Of a stretch of 8,208 bases of DNA, positions 1-6,759 are shown piece by piece (within the stretch, counting starts at the first letter, position 1; each line of letters opens with the position of its first letter). Under the pieces are notes generated by a model that made no database searches, was not told the origin of the DNA, and saw nothing but the letters and a program-made list of their open reading frames with translations. This stretch comes from a bacterium SM23_31 (lineage in GTDB: Bacteria; SM23-31), in NCBI GenBank assembly GCA_001304035.1, contig LJUD01000154.1:1-8208 (forward strand), read 5' to 3'. The translations under genes and the position numbers were made by a program.

Positions 1-3000
1 ATAAACGGCATGTCTTCCATGGGAACGATTTTGGCAATGACTCCTTTATTGCCATGCCGTCCGGCCATTTTATCTCCAACTTGAAGCTTACGTTTTCTTG
101 CGATATAGACTTTTGCCAACTGTACTATACCGGGAGGAAGTTCATCACCAACAACAATTTTATACTTTTGTTTTTTAAATTCTTCCTCGATGTTATGGAT
201 TTTGGCTTCAAAATTTTCATTTAATTTACGGAGTGCTTCGTTTGTCTGTTCGTTATCTGTCCAGTTTTTTCCCGGATCAATATCCCCGAAATCCATTTTT
301 TTCAGTACTTTTTCTTTTAACTTGGTACCTGATTTGACAGCGGCTTTCCCGTCGCTGATCTTTATCATTTCATCAGCGGTTTCACCGGTAAGAAGATTCA
401 TAAGTTTTTCCACTCTATTTTTAAAAGTCGCTTCAATATCCTTATTTTTCTGGTGTTCAAGTTCATCGATTTTCTTTTTATCTTCTTTTTTTGCATTTGT
501 ATCCTTATTTTTTCTTGAGAACAGCTTGGTATCCACAACAATTCCATGCATTCCGGGTGGTGCTTTGAGAGAGGCGTCTTTTACGTCACCAGCTTTGTCT
601 CCAAAAATTGCCTTAAGCAATTTTTCTTCCGGAGATGGGTCTGTCTCTCCCTTTGGTGTAATTTTTCCTACAATAATATCGCCTGCATTTACTTCCGCTC
701 CCAACCTGACTATTCCGTTTTCATTGAGGTTTCTTGTAGCTTCTTCGCTGACATTTGGAATTTCTCTTGTGAGCTCCTCCTCGCCTCGTTTTGTATCCCG
801 CACTTGGAGCTCAAATTCCTCAATATGAATTGAGGTATAAGTATCTTCCCACACAACGCGCTCGCTTATTACAATAGCATCTTCAAAGTTATATCCTCGC
901 CACGGCATAAAGGCAACGAGGATATTTCTCCCGAGTGCTAATTCACCCTGGTCGGTTGCGCAGCCGTCTGCCAGAACATCGCTTTTTTCAACTAAATCCC
1001 CGACTTTTACGATCGGCTTTTGATTAGTGCATGTATCCTGATTGGTTCTTAAGAATTTAGCCAGGCGATATGTGTCATACTCCATGTCATCAAAACTCAG
1101 AGCCGTATCCAAATATTTATCGTTATATTTTATATTTCGTTTTACAACAATTTCATTTGCGGTAACCTTCACGACTTCACCCGCTTCTTTAGCATTGATC
1201 AACGTGCGTGAATCCCTTGCAACCTTTTTCTCAATTCCGGTACCGATTAACGGTGCTTCCGGTTTCAACAGTGGAACTGCCTGTCGCTGCATGTTTGAAC
1301 CCATCAGCGCCCTATTTGCATCGTCATGCTCTAAGAAAGGAATTAGCGCAGCAGCCGCACTGACAATCTGGTTTGGAGATACATCCATATAATCAATTTT
1401 TTCAGGCGGAACAACGGGGAAATCACTTTCATAGCGGCATTTTACCAAATCTTTGACGAATTGATTATTTTCATCAAGCGGTGCATTGGCTTGTGCAATA
1501 AAAAATGGGTCTTCATCATCTGCGGTTAAATAATCGATTCTTGTGGTGGCTTTTCTATTTTCAACTTTACGGTAAGGCGTCTCCAGAAAGCCGAATTCAT
1601 TTATCCTGGCATGTATGCATATTGATGAGATCAAACCGATATTGGGTCCTTCCGGGGTTTCGATGGGGCAAAGACGGCCATAGTGTGTATAATGAACATC
1701 GCGTACTTCAAATCCAGCGCGTTCACGTGTGAGACCACCGGGACCTAATGCGCTCAGGCGCCGTTTATGCGTCAATTCAGCTAATGGGTTTGTCTGATCC
1801 ATGAATTGTGAAAGCTGGCTCGTTCCAAAGAATGTATTAATAAGAGAAGAAATTGTCCGGGCATTTACCAGGTCTTGAGGTGTAAGAGTTTCTTTATCCC
1901 GCAGGTTCATTCGTTCTTTGATAGTACGAGCCATTCGAGCCAGACCAATGCTGAATTGTGAAGCAAGCTGTTCTCCAACCGTCCTGATTCGTCTATTACC
2001 AAGGTGATCTATATCATCTACGGTTCTTTTCCCGTTCCTTAACTCGAGTAAATACTTTATTATGGCAATTATATCATTTTTAATCAGGACAGTAATATCT
2101 TCCGACACATCCATGTGCAGCTTTTTATTAATTCTGTGTCGCCCGACAATGCCGAGGTCGTACTTTTTCGGATTAAAAAAGAGCCTGTCTATGAGATTTT
2201 TAGCCGTTTCAAGGTCAGGGGCTTCACCGGAGCGCATCTGCCTGTAAATTGTCTCCAATGCTTCTGCTTCCGATTTTGAACTATCTTTATGAATCGTATT
2301 GGCAATCACTTCCGAGTAAAGCCCGCCCGATGATTTAAGCAAAAAGATATTGGTAAGTTTTGCCTTCTTGAGTACCGCCGCTATCTCCTGTGAAAATTTG
2401 GCATATTTCTCGGTATAGATTTCCCCGGTTTTCTCATCAACAATATCTTCAAGAATGGTTCTTCCGAAATATTTATCAATTTTGCCTTTGGAAATATTGA
2501 CGATTTCCGTTAATCCAAACAGCTCAAACAGGTCCTTATCATCCGAAAATCCAAGCGCCCTGAGAAAAGTGGTTACGGGAAATTTTTTTCTCCGGTCTAT
2601 ATACACGTACATTACATCATTAATATCCGTAACAAATTCCACCCACGATCCGCGAAAGGGAATAATGCGACCGGAATAAATTTTAGTACCGTTCGGATGG
2701 ATTGTTTCGTCAAAAAATACGCCCGGAGAACGGTGCAACTGGCTTACAATAACCCGTTCTGCGCCATTAATAACGAATGTTCCTTTCTCTGTCATGAACG
2801 GCAGATTACCCAAATACACATCCTGGTCAATAGCATGTGTAAATGTTTTGGATTCATCGTCTTCATCCCTTGATGATAGACGAAGTTTTGCTTTTAAAGG
2901 AACCGAATATGATACGCCCCGCTCTTGACATTCAATGACATTATACTTTGGCTGATCAACATAATACTCAAGAAACTCCAAAATGTAATTTTCTCTCGAA

Positions 3001-3203
3001 TCCACAATAGGAAAGATGTTGTTAAAAACTGCCTGGAGACCTTTATTCTTACGCTGTGACGGAGGAACATCATGCTGCAAAAAATCACGAAATGAACCTA
3101 ATTGAATAGAGAGAAGGTCTGGCATTTCAATTATTTCCGGAATCCTTGAAAAACTAACCCGTTCACCATTTTTTATTTGATCTTCCAATGAAATTCCCCA
3201 CAT
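1..3203 (-). CDS. rpoB: DNA-directed RNA polymerase subunit beta (3' end beyond window)
   Basis: Catalytic beta subunit of RNA polymerase. I translated the frame from the ATG at 3203 to base 3: 1067 codons with no stop or frameshift, and the gene runs off the window edge. Landmarks: the rifampicin-pocket segment starting FFGTSQLSQFMDQ (residues 458-490), with D469, H479 and S484 matching wild-type E. coli D516, H526 and S531; LCPIETPEGPNIGL (511-524); a Lys/Glu-rich, probably coiled-coil insertion at about 898-1010, in the place of the E. coli beta insertion before GDxLxPG; and GDKMAGRHGNKG (1043-1054), whose K1045 and K1053 correspond to active-site K1065 and K1073. The last residues are MEDMPF, so roughly the final 200-250 residues are missing. 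No clear Shine-Dalgarno precedes the ATG. A TTG at 3188 (codon 6) has GGGGA 6 nt upstream and is an alternative start. Lies 99 nt after rplL; rpoC is expected next. Confidence 0.98.
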   Translation of the reverse strand, partial: MWGISLEDQIKNGERVSFSRIPEIIEMPDLLSIQLGSFRDFLQHDVPPSQRKNKGLQAVFNNIFPIVDSRENYILEFLEYYVDQPKYNVIECQERGVSYSVPLKAKLRLSSRDEDDESKTFTHAIDQDVYLGNLPFMTEKGTFVINGAERVIVSQLHRSPGVFFDETIHPNGTKIYSGRIIPFRGSWVEFVTDINDVMYVYIDRRKKFPVTTFLRALGFSDDKDLFELFGLTEIVNISKGKIDKYFGRTILEDIVDEKTGEIYTEKYAKFSQEIAAVLKKAKLTNIFLLKSSGGLYSEVIANTIHKDSSKSEAEALETIYRQMRSGEAPDLETAKNLIDRLFFNPKKYDLGIVGRHRINKKLHMDVSEDITVLIKNDIIAIIKYLLELRNGKRTVDDIDHLGNRRIRTVGEQLASQFSIGLARMARTIKERMNLRDKETLTPQDLVNARTISSLINTFFGTSQLSQFMDQTNPLAELTHKRRLSALGPGGLTRERAGFEVRDVHYTHYGRLCPIETPEGPNIGLISSICIHARINEFGFLETPYRKVENRKATTRIDYLTADDEDPFFIAQANAPLDENNQFVKDLVKCRYESDFPVVPPEKIDYMDVSPNQIVSAAAALIPFLEHDDANRALMGSNMQRQAVPLLKPEAPLIGTGIEKKVARDSRTLINAKEAGEVVKVTANEIVVKRNIKYNDKYLDTALSFDDMEYDTYRLAKFLRTNQDTCTNQKPIVKVGDLVEKSDVLADGCATDQGELALGRNILVAFMPWRGYNFEDAIVISERVVWEDTYTSIHIEEFELQVRDTKRGEEELTREIPNVSEEATRNLNENGIVRLGAEVNAGDIIVGKITPKGETDPSPEEKLLKAIFGDKAGDVKDASLKAPPGMHGIVVDTKLFSRKNKDTNAKKEDKKKIDELEHQKNKDIEATFKNRVEKLMNLLTGETADEMIKISDGKAAVKSGTKLKEKVLKKMDFGDIDPGKNWTDNEQTNEALRKLNENFEAKIHNIEEEFKKQKYKIVVGDELPPGIVQLAKVYIARKRKLQVGDKMAGRHGNKGVIAKIVPMEDMPF

Positions 3204-3223
3204 TTTTATAGTTTAGTTATACA

Positions 3224-3253
3224 TAAGAAAATCGTCTTAGTGCAATTTTCTTA
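3224..3253 (-). promoter_or_regulatory. Hairpin in the rplL-rpoB spacer (possible attenuator or processing site)
   Basis: In minus-strand RNA, TAAGAAAAUUG pairs with CGAUUUUCUUA: 11 bp including one G-U, around an 8-nt loop. The plus strand would have a C-A mismatch at the G-U position, so the full stem forms only in the sense transcript. No U-tract follows, which argues against a simple intrinsic terminator. In E. coli the same spacer holds an attenuator and an RNase III site, so a role in lowering or separating rpoB expression is plausible but inferred. The stem is AU-rich and of modest stability. Confidence 0.45.
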
Positions 3254-3302
3254 AACTTAAATAGTAAATATATGTGACTATGCTAATTGGTGTTGCTTCC
3301 TG

Positions 3303-3689
3303 TTACTTTAGTTCTACGGTACCACCGACTTCTTCAAGTCTGGCTTTAATTTTTTCCGCCTCTTCTTTTGGAATACCTTCTTTAATAGTATTTGGAACAC
3401 CGTCAACAATATCTTTTGCTTCCTTCAAGCCGAGCCCGGTTATAGCACGAACGACTTTGATAACCTGAATTTTTTTATCTCCATAGCTTGTCAACACAAC
3501 ATCAAATTCAGTTTTTTCTTCGGCTGCAGGAGTTTCTCCTTCTCCGCCGGTTTCTGTGGCTGATGGAGCAGCGAAAACAGGTGCGGCAGCGGTCACGCCG
3601 AATTCATTTTCTAATTCCTTTACTAATTCGGCTAATTCTACAACCGTCAGTTTTTTAATGGACTCTTTTATTTCTGCAATCGCACTCAC
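3303..3689 (-). CDS. rplL: 50S ribosomal protein L7/L12
   Basis: Multicopy stalk protein that recruits and stimulates translational GTPases such as EF-Tu and EF-G. It has 128 residues, normal for the family. The N-terminal helical dimerisation and L10-binding region is about 1-32, an Ala/Pro/Gly/Glu-rich flexible hinge about 33-58, and the globular C-terminal domain 59-128, with conserved KIQVIKVVRAITGLGLKEAK and the ending GGTVELK. The start codon is GTG, fixed by GAGGAG 7 nt upstream and by the family N-terminus (MSAIAEIKES). It lies 124 nt after rplJ and 99 nt before rpoB. A strong ribosome site fits the need for several L7/L12 copies per L10. Lys codons are mostly AAA (12 of 15), unlike tuf in the same cluster. 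Confidence 0.99.
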   Translation of the reverse strand: MSAIAEIKESIKKLTVVELAELVKELENEFGVTAAAPVFAAPSATETGGEGETPAAEEKTEFDVVLTSYGDKKIQVIKVVRAITGLGLKEAKDIVDGVPNTIKEGIPKEEAEKIKARLEEVGGTVELK

Positions 3690-3696
3690 TGAACTT

Positions 3697-3702
3697 CTCC
3701 TC
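3697..3702 (-). promoter_or_regulatory. Ribosome binding site of rplL
   Basis: GAGGAG on the minus strand, 7 nt before the GTG start of rplL. It is the strongest Shine-Dalgarno in the window and decides the non-ATG start. Confidence 0.85.
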
Positions 3703-3707
3703 TTTAA

Positions 3708-3802
3708 ATAATGTTACCCGTTTACAATTTTAAATAATAATGTTTCTTCAATGATGATAATGGCGCATGCCATTTCCCATAATTCTTGTCTAATATAATG
3801 TT
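3708..3802 (-). repeat. Three copies of AACATTAT in the rplJ-rplL spacer
   Basis: Within the 124-nt spacer (3690-3813), the octamer AACATTAT (minus strand) occurs at 3708-3715, 3737-3744 and 3795-3802. Start offsets are 29 and 58 nt. The two copies nearest rplL are each followed by a TTTAAA run. The spacer is AT-rich, so chance is possible. I see no open reading frame or clear promoter in it. Confidence 0.35.
3759..3774 (-). promoter_or_regulatory. Short inverted repeat in the rplJ-rplL spacer
   Basis: AATGGC and GCCATT form a perfect 6-bp stem with a 4-nt loop. It lies midway between the rplJ stop and the rplL start. No T-tract follows on the minus strand, so it is not an intrinsic terminator. 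It could be an mRNA processing or stability element, or chance. Confidence 0.3.
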
Positions 3803-3813
3803 ATTCCATAAAT

Positions 3814-4440
3814 TTAAGCGATTTCTGGATTTATTGCTTCGTCAGGCGCTTTTTCCTCTTTTGATTCCAACAGACTTCCCGCCTCATGTTCAGGTTGTTC
3901 TTTTATTTTTACATCGCTCCCTGCTTTTTCCTTTTGAACACGGACTGCATCAATTACACCAACCAAATTACGCAGAATGCCATTTAAAACAATAACAATA
4001 CCCGAAAGAGGGGACATTAAAGAGCCGAGCATTTTGGCAATCAGTACTTCCCGCGGGGGAAGTTTAATTATTTGTTCTGTCTCAGCCCGGTTGTAAACAG
4101 TTCCGTCAATCACGGCGGCTTTGATAGGGAGCAGGTCCGTTTTCTTTTGAAAATCTTCAATTACTTTGCCCGGGAGCAAGGCGTCCTCAAAGCTCATAAC
4201 AAGCCCTGTGCAACCCGTCAAATAAGGTTGCAGTTCATCAAGGGGAAGCCCTTTAATTGCCAGGCGGGTCAGCGTATTTTTTACAATCCTGTAATCTATA
4301 TTTTCTTTACGAAAATGCCTTCGAAGCTTGTTTATTGTTTCGACATTAATCCCCGTGAAATCGGTAAGATAAACTCCCTTCGCTTCAGAAAACAATTTAT
4401 TGAGTTCTACGACAACTTTTTCCTTATCTTCCCGTATCAT
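3814..4440 (-). CDS. rplJ: 50S ribosomal protein L10 with acidic C-terminal tail
   Basis: Stalk-base protein that binds 23S rRNA through its N-terminal domain and carries L7/L12 dimers on its C-terminal helix. The family signature is clear: KGVYLTDFTGINVETINKLR (21-40), IDYRIVKNTLTRLA (48-61), and LPPREVLIAKMLGSLMSPL (127-145) leading into the L7/L12-binding helix to about residue 172. Length is 208 residues against the usual 165-180. The excess is a Glu/Lys/Pro-rich, probably disordered tail from about 173 to 208, ending NPEIA. The ATG has AGGA 7 nt upstream, and only 14 nt separate it from the rplA stop, suggesting coupled translation. That gap is too short for the folded L10-binding leader often found before rplJ. 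Confidence 0.98.
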   Translation of the reverse strand: MIREDKEKVVVELNKLFSEAKGVYLTDFTGINVETINKLRRHFRKENIDYRIVKNTLTRLAIKGLPLDELQPYLTGCTGLVMSFEDALLPGKVIEDFQKKTDLLPIKAAVIDGTVYNRAETEQIIKLPPREVLIAKMLGSLMSPLSGIVIVLNGILRNLVGVIDAVRVQKEKAGSDVKIKEQPEHEAGSLLESKEEKAPDEAINPEIA

Positions 4441-4454
4441 TACATTCCTGATAA

Positions 4455-5153
4455 TTACAAGTTCTGGATAATTTCCTGATGGTTAAGTTTGATACCTGGA
4501 CCCATAGTCGACGATATTATTACTTTTATAATATACTGCCCTTTTGCAGATGCGGGCTTCAATTTCAACACAGCATTTATAAAGCTTTTAAGATTTTCTT
4601 TCAATTTTTCGTTATCAAAAGAGAGCTTCCCCAGCCCAACATGGAGAATACCGCTTTTATCGACACGGAACTCTATTTTCCCTGCTTTTATTTCTGTAAC
4701 GGTTCGGGCGACATCCATTGTAACTGTATTGCTTTTCGGGCTCGGCATCAAGCCTTTTGGCCCGAGGATTTTTCCCAGCTTTCCGACTTCACTCATAACG
4801 TCAGGAGTTGCCACTACTGCATCGATATCCGCCCAGCCTTCCTGGATTTTTTTTATGTATTCGTCAAAACCCACATAATCAGCGCCGGCATCTTGTGCTT
4901 CTTTTTCTTTAATTCCCTTAGTTAGTACGAGGATACGTTTGGATTTTCCGGTTCCATACGGAAGATCGACGACACCGCGTATATTTTGATCCGCATGACG
5001 CGGGTCAACCCCGAGATTCATGCTGATTTCCATAGATTCATCAAACTTTGCAGTTGCTGTTTTCTTCAAAAGTTCAATGCCATCGTCAAGAGAATATCCT
5101 ATTTTTCTATCAACCTTTTCATGGATTGAATTATATCTTTTAGACTTTTTCAT
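4455..5153 (-). CDS. rplA: 50S ribosomal protein L1
   Basis: L1-stalk protein that binds 23S rRNA near the E site and helps release deacylated tRNA. In many bacteria it also represses its own operon by binding mRNA. It has 232 residues, normal for the family. Visible landmarks: DPRHADQNIRG (50-60), LPYGTGKSKRI (64-74), GKLGKILGPKGLMPSPK (124-140) and the RNA-contacting STMGPG (215-220). Position 138 is Ser where Asn is common (LMPNPK); this is minor. It starts 15 nt after rplK, with only a weak ribosome site, so translation is probably coupled to rplK. An L1 operator before rplK is not evident; the nusG-rplK gap of 2 nt would force it into the nusG coding end. Confidence 0.99.
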   Translation of the reverse strand: MKKSKRYNSIHEKVDRKIGYSLDDGIELLKKTATAKFDESMEISMNLGVDPRHADQNIRGVVDLPYGTGKSKRILVLTKGIKEKEAQDAGADYVGFDEYIKKIQEGWADIDAVVATPDVMSEVGKLGKILGPKGLMPSPKSNTVTMDVARTVTEIKAGKIEFRVDKSGILHVGLGKLSFDNEKLKENLKSFINAVLKLKPASAKGQYIIKVIISSTMGPGIKLNHQEIIQNL

Positions 5154-5168
5154 GCTGAACTATGGCTG

Positions 5169-5591
5169 TTATTTTACTACAACTCCCATGCTTCGGGCGG
5201 TACCTTCGATAATCCGCATGGCGGCATCCAAATCATCGGTATTTAAATCTTCCAATTTTGTTTTTGCAATTTCTTTCAATTGTTCACCGGTAATACTGCC
5301 GAGTTTATCCCGGTTAGGAACCTGAGAACCTTTTTCAATCCTCGCTGCCTTTTTGATGAGCTCTGATGCAGGAGGAGTTTTGGTGACAAAAGTAAAGCTG
5401 CGATCATTATAAACCGTAATAACTACGGGAATAATAAAACCTGTTTTATCCTGTGTTTTTGCATTAAATGCTTTACAGAACTCCATAATGTTAACACCGC
5501 GCTGCCCAAGCGCCGGGCCAACAGGAGGAGAAGGATTCGCCTGTCCTGCAGGAATCTGTAGTTTTATGATACCGTCAACCTTTTTTGCCAT
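5169..5591 (-). CDS. rplK: 50S ribosomal protein L11
   Basis: GTPase-centre protein that binds the L11 region of 23S rRNA and is needed for stringent-factor activation. It has 140 residues, normal length. The N-terminal domain carries the proline-rich PSPPVGPALGQRGVNIMEFC (20-39), the thiostrepton-contact segment with P22 and P23. The C-terminal rRNA-binding domain runs from about 72 to 140 and includes KTPPASELIKKAA (71-83) and the ending GTARSMGVVVK. The ATG sits 2 nt after the nusG stop, and its AGGA lies inside the last nusG codons, so the two are probably translationally coupled. No resistance-type change is seen in the proline segment. Confidence 0.99.
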   Translation of the reverse strand: MAKKVDGIIKLQIPAGQANPSPPVGPALGQRGVNIMEFCKAFNAKTQDKTGFIIPVVITVYNDRSFTFVTKTPPASELIKKAARIEKGSQVPNRDKLGSITGEQLKEIAKTKLEDLNTDDLDAAMRIIEGTARSMGVVVK

Positions 5592-5593
5592 GT

Positions 5594-6460
5594 TTATTTT
5601 TCCTGTTCAACCTGTAAGAAATCAAGTTCTACGGGAGTAGGACGACCGAAGATTGAAACCAATACTTTGACTTTATTTTTCTCAGGATTAATTTCTTCAA
5701 TGAAACCGGAGAAATCGTTAAATGGGCCGTCGATCACTTTAACCGTATCCCCGACATTAAACGGAACTGCCATAAACTCTTTTTCTTCTTTTTCACGTGT
5801 ACGTCCTAAAATGCGTTCGATTTCCGACGGATGAATAACTTGCGGTGAATTTTGAGAACCGAGAAAATTTATCACTCCGGGAGCGCTTAAAATAAGATGC
5901 CGTGTTTCCTTATCAAGGATCATTTCCGCAAGCACATAGCCGGGGAAAAAATTTTTAGTTTTAACCACTTTTTTCCCGTCCTTCATCTCCACAACATTTT
6001 CCTGAGGGACGAGAATTTGTGTAATCCGGTTTTCTAATCCGGTTCGTTTTATCTCGTTTTGCAAGTATGCCATTACCTTATTTTCCTGCCCGGAATAAAC
6101 GTGTAATGCGTACCATTTTTCCTCTTTTTCTTTCACCTTTTGAGCTACTTCACTTATTGATAAAGAGACTGCTTTTTCCAAAGCTTGAGCAACTTCTTTA
6201 TCCGACAAAGATTCTGACCCTGTCCAAGTATATAGAAACCGCCCGACATGTTTTCTTGTTCTCTTCCGTTTTTGGTCAAATTGAGAAGCAATTTCGTTCG
6301 ACAGAGAAATACTTCCATCAGTTTCAATAATTGCAATTGCGATATGCTTAGGATAATCGGAATAAAATACTTTCGTATATCCTGAAGATACAGTCTCCAG
6401 CTCGAAATTATTGTTTCTCAATTCGTCAATTAAATCGGATTTTATTTTACTTTGTGCCAT
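5594..6460 (-). CDS. nusG: Transcription factor NusG with a long N-terminal extension
   Basis: NusG binds RNA polymerase through its NGN domain and Rho or ribosomal S10 through its KOW domain. The canonical core is clear: NGN starts at EEKWYALHVYSGQENKV (113-129), with NFFPGYVLAEM (170-180) and the PGVINFLG strand (194-201). The KOW domain holds VGDTVKVIDGPFNDFSG (236-252) and FGRPTPVEL (271-279). Total length is 288, against about 180 for typical NusG. Residues 1-113 are an extension I do not recognise: a predicted helix (6-18), beta-like stretches (about 27-52), a basic patch KRKRTRK (64-70), and a helical linker (83-114). The ATG lies 3 nt after the secE stop without a strong ribosome site. 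An in-frame GTG at 6136 (V109) would give a standard 180-residue NusG, also without a strong site. The uninterrupted frame beginning right at secE favours the long form. Confidence 0.93.
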   Translation of the reverse strand: MAQSKIKSDLIDELRNNNFELETVSSGYTKVFYSDYPKHIAIAIIETDGSISLSNEIASQFDQKRKRTRKHVGRFLYTWTGSESLSDKEVAQALEKAVSLSISEVAQKVKEKEEKWYALHVYSGQENKVMAYLQNEIKRTGLENRITQILVPQENVVEMKDGKKVVKTKNFFPGYVLAEMILDKETRHLILSAPGVINFLGSQNSPQVIHPSEIERILGRTREKEEKEFMAVPFNVGDTVKVIDGPFNDFSGFIEEINPEKNKVKVLVSIFGRPTPVELDFLQVEQEK

Positions 6461-6463
6461 AAC

Positions 6464-6649
6464 TTATTTTAACAAAAAGCTCACGATTGTTGTAAGGACA
6501 CGATCGATACCGAATATAAAGAGCGTTATAATAAAGGAAACAACAATCACAACTACGGTAGAACTGCGCAGTTCATCAAATGACGGCCAACTCACTTTTG
6601 ACATTTCCTGCTTAACATCAGCCAAGAATGCTCTTGTTTTATTAAACAT
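6464..6649 (-). CDS. secE: Preprotein translocase subunit SecE
   Basis: Small inner-membrane subunit that clamps the SecY channel. It has 61 residues, the short single-span form common outside gammaproteobacteria. The amphipathic helix with the conserved core VKQEMSKVSWPSFDEL (12-27) is followed by one hydrophobic membrane segment, about 31-48. I chose the ATG at 6649. An upstream in-frame ATG at 6706 lies inside the tRNA-Trp gene and would add residues that are only the tRNA read as protein. A modest GGGA lies 8 nt before the chosen ATG. The gene starts 27 nt after the tRNA and ends 3 nt before nusG, the usual secE-nusG pairing. Confidence 0.97.
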   Translation of the reverse strand: MFNKTRAFLADVKQEMSKVSWPSFDELRSSTVVVIVVSFIITLFIFGIDRVLTTIVSFLLK

Positions 6650-6676
6650 TGCTGTATTCCCAAAACGCTGTCGCTG

Positions 6677-6750
6677 CAGGCCTGGAGGGACTCGAACCCC
6701 CACCACCCGGATTTGGAGTCCGGTGCTCTACCAATTGAAGCTACAGACCT
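6677..6750 (-). tRNA. trnW: tRNA-Trp (anticodon CCA)
   Basis: 74 nt that fold into a full cloverleaf. The acceptor stem AGGTCTG/CAGGCCT has one G-U. The D arm runs GCTT...GAGC. The anticodon stem CCGGA/TCCGG holds loop CTCCAAA with anticodon CCA. The variable loop is 5 nt, and the T arm GGGGG/CCCTC has loop TTCGAGT. The discriminator is G, as expected for tryptophan. The 3' CCA is not encoded: CAGCG follows the discriminator, so CCA must be added by the nucleotidyltransferase. It lies 9 nt after rpmG and 27 nt before secE, so it is most likely cut from the shared transcript. tRNA-Trp at this site is a conserved arrangement in many phyla. Confidence 0.98.
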
Positions 6751-6759
6751 GGATATAAA

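Noticed and set aside
898..1010. Lys/Glu-rich stretch at these RpoB residue numbers (DNA about 174-512) as a novel insertion
   Set aside because: A helical lysine-rich insertion occurs at the same place in E. coli beta, before the GDxLxPG motif, so it is a known variable region.
190..2679. Several plus-strand open frames of 61-212 codons
   Set aside because: They lie antisense to rpoB, which reads without interruption on the minus strand with all family motifs. The plus-strand products look like reverse-complement shadows rich in Ser and Phe.
3204..3250. Possible promoter for rpoB (TTGCAC, 18-nt spacer, TATAAC)
   Set aside because: The -35 match is poor, the spacer is long, the elements overlap the hairpin, and the sigma-factor consensus of this lineage may differ. 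Too weak to list as a feature.
3786..5325. Plus-strand open frames over rplJ, rplA and rplK
   Set aside because: They are antisense to well-recognised ribosomal protein genes, have no family resemblance and no supporting ribosome sites.
6650..6706. Longer SecE beginning at the ATG at 6706
   Set aside because: The extra 19 residues (MVGVRVPPG...) are the tRNA-Trp T arm read as protein. The ATG at 6649 gives the normal SecE N-terminus.
6411..6758. Plus-strand open frame of 116 codons across secE and the tRNA
   Set aside because: It includes the antisense of tRNA-Trp; the RPGGTRTPTTRI-type string is a well-known artefact of translating tRNA genes.
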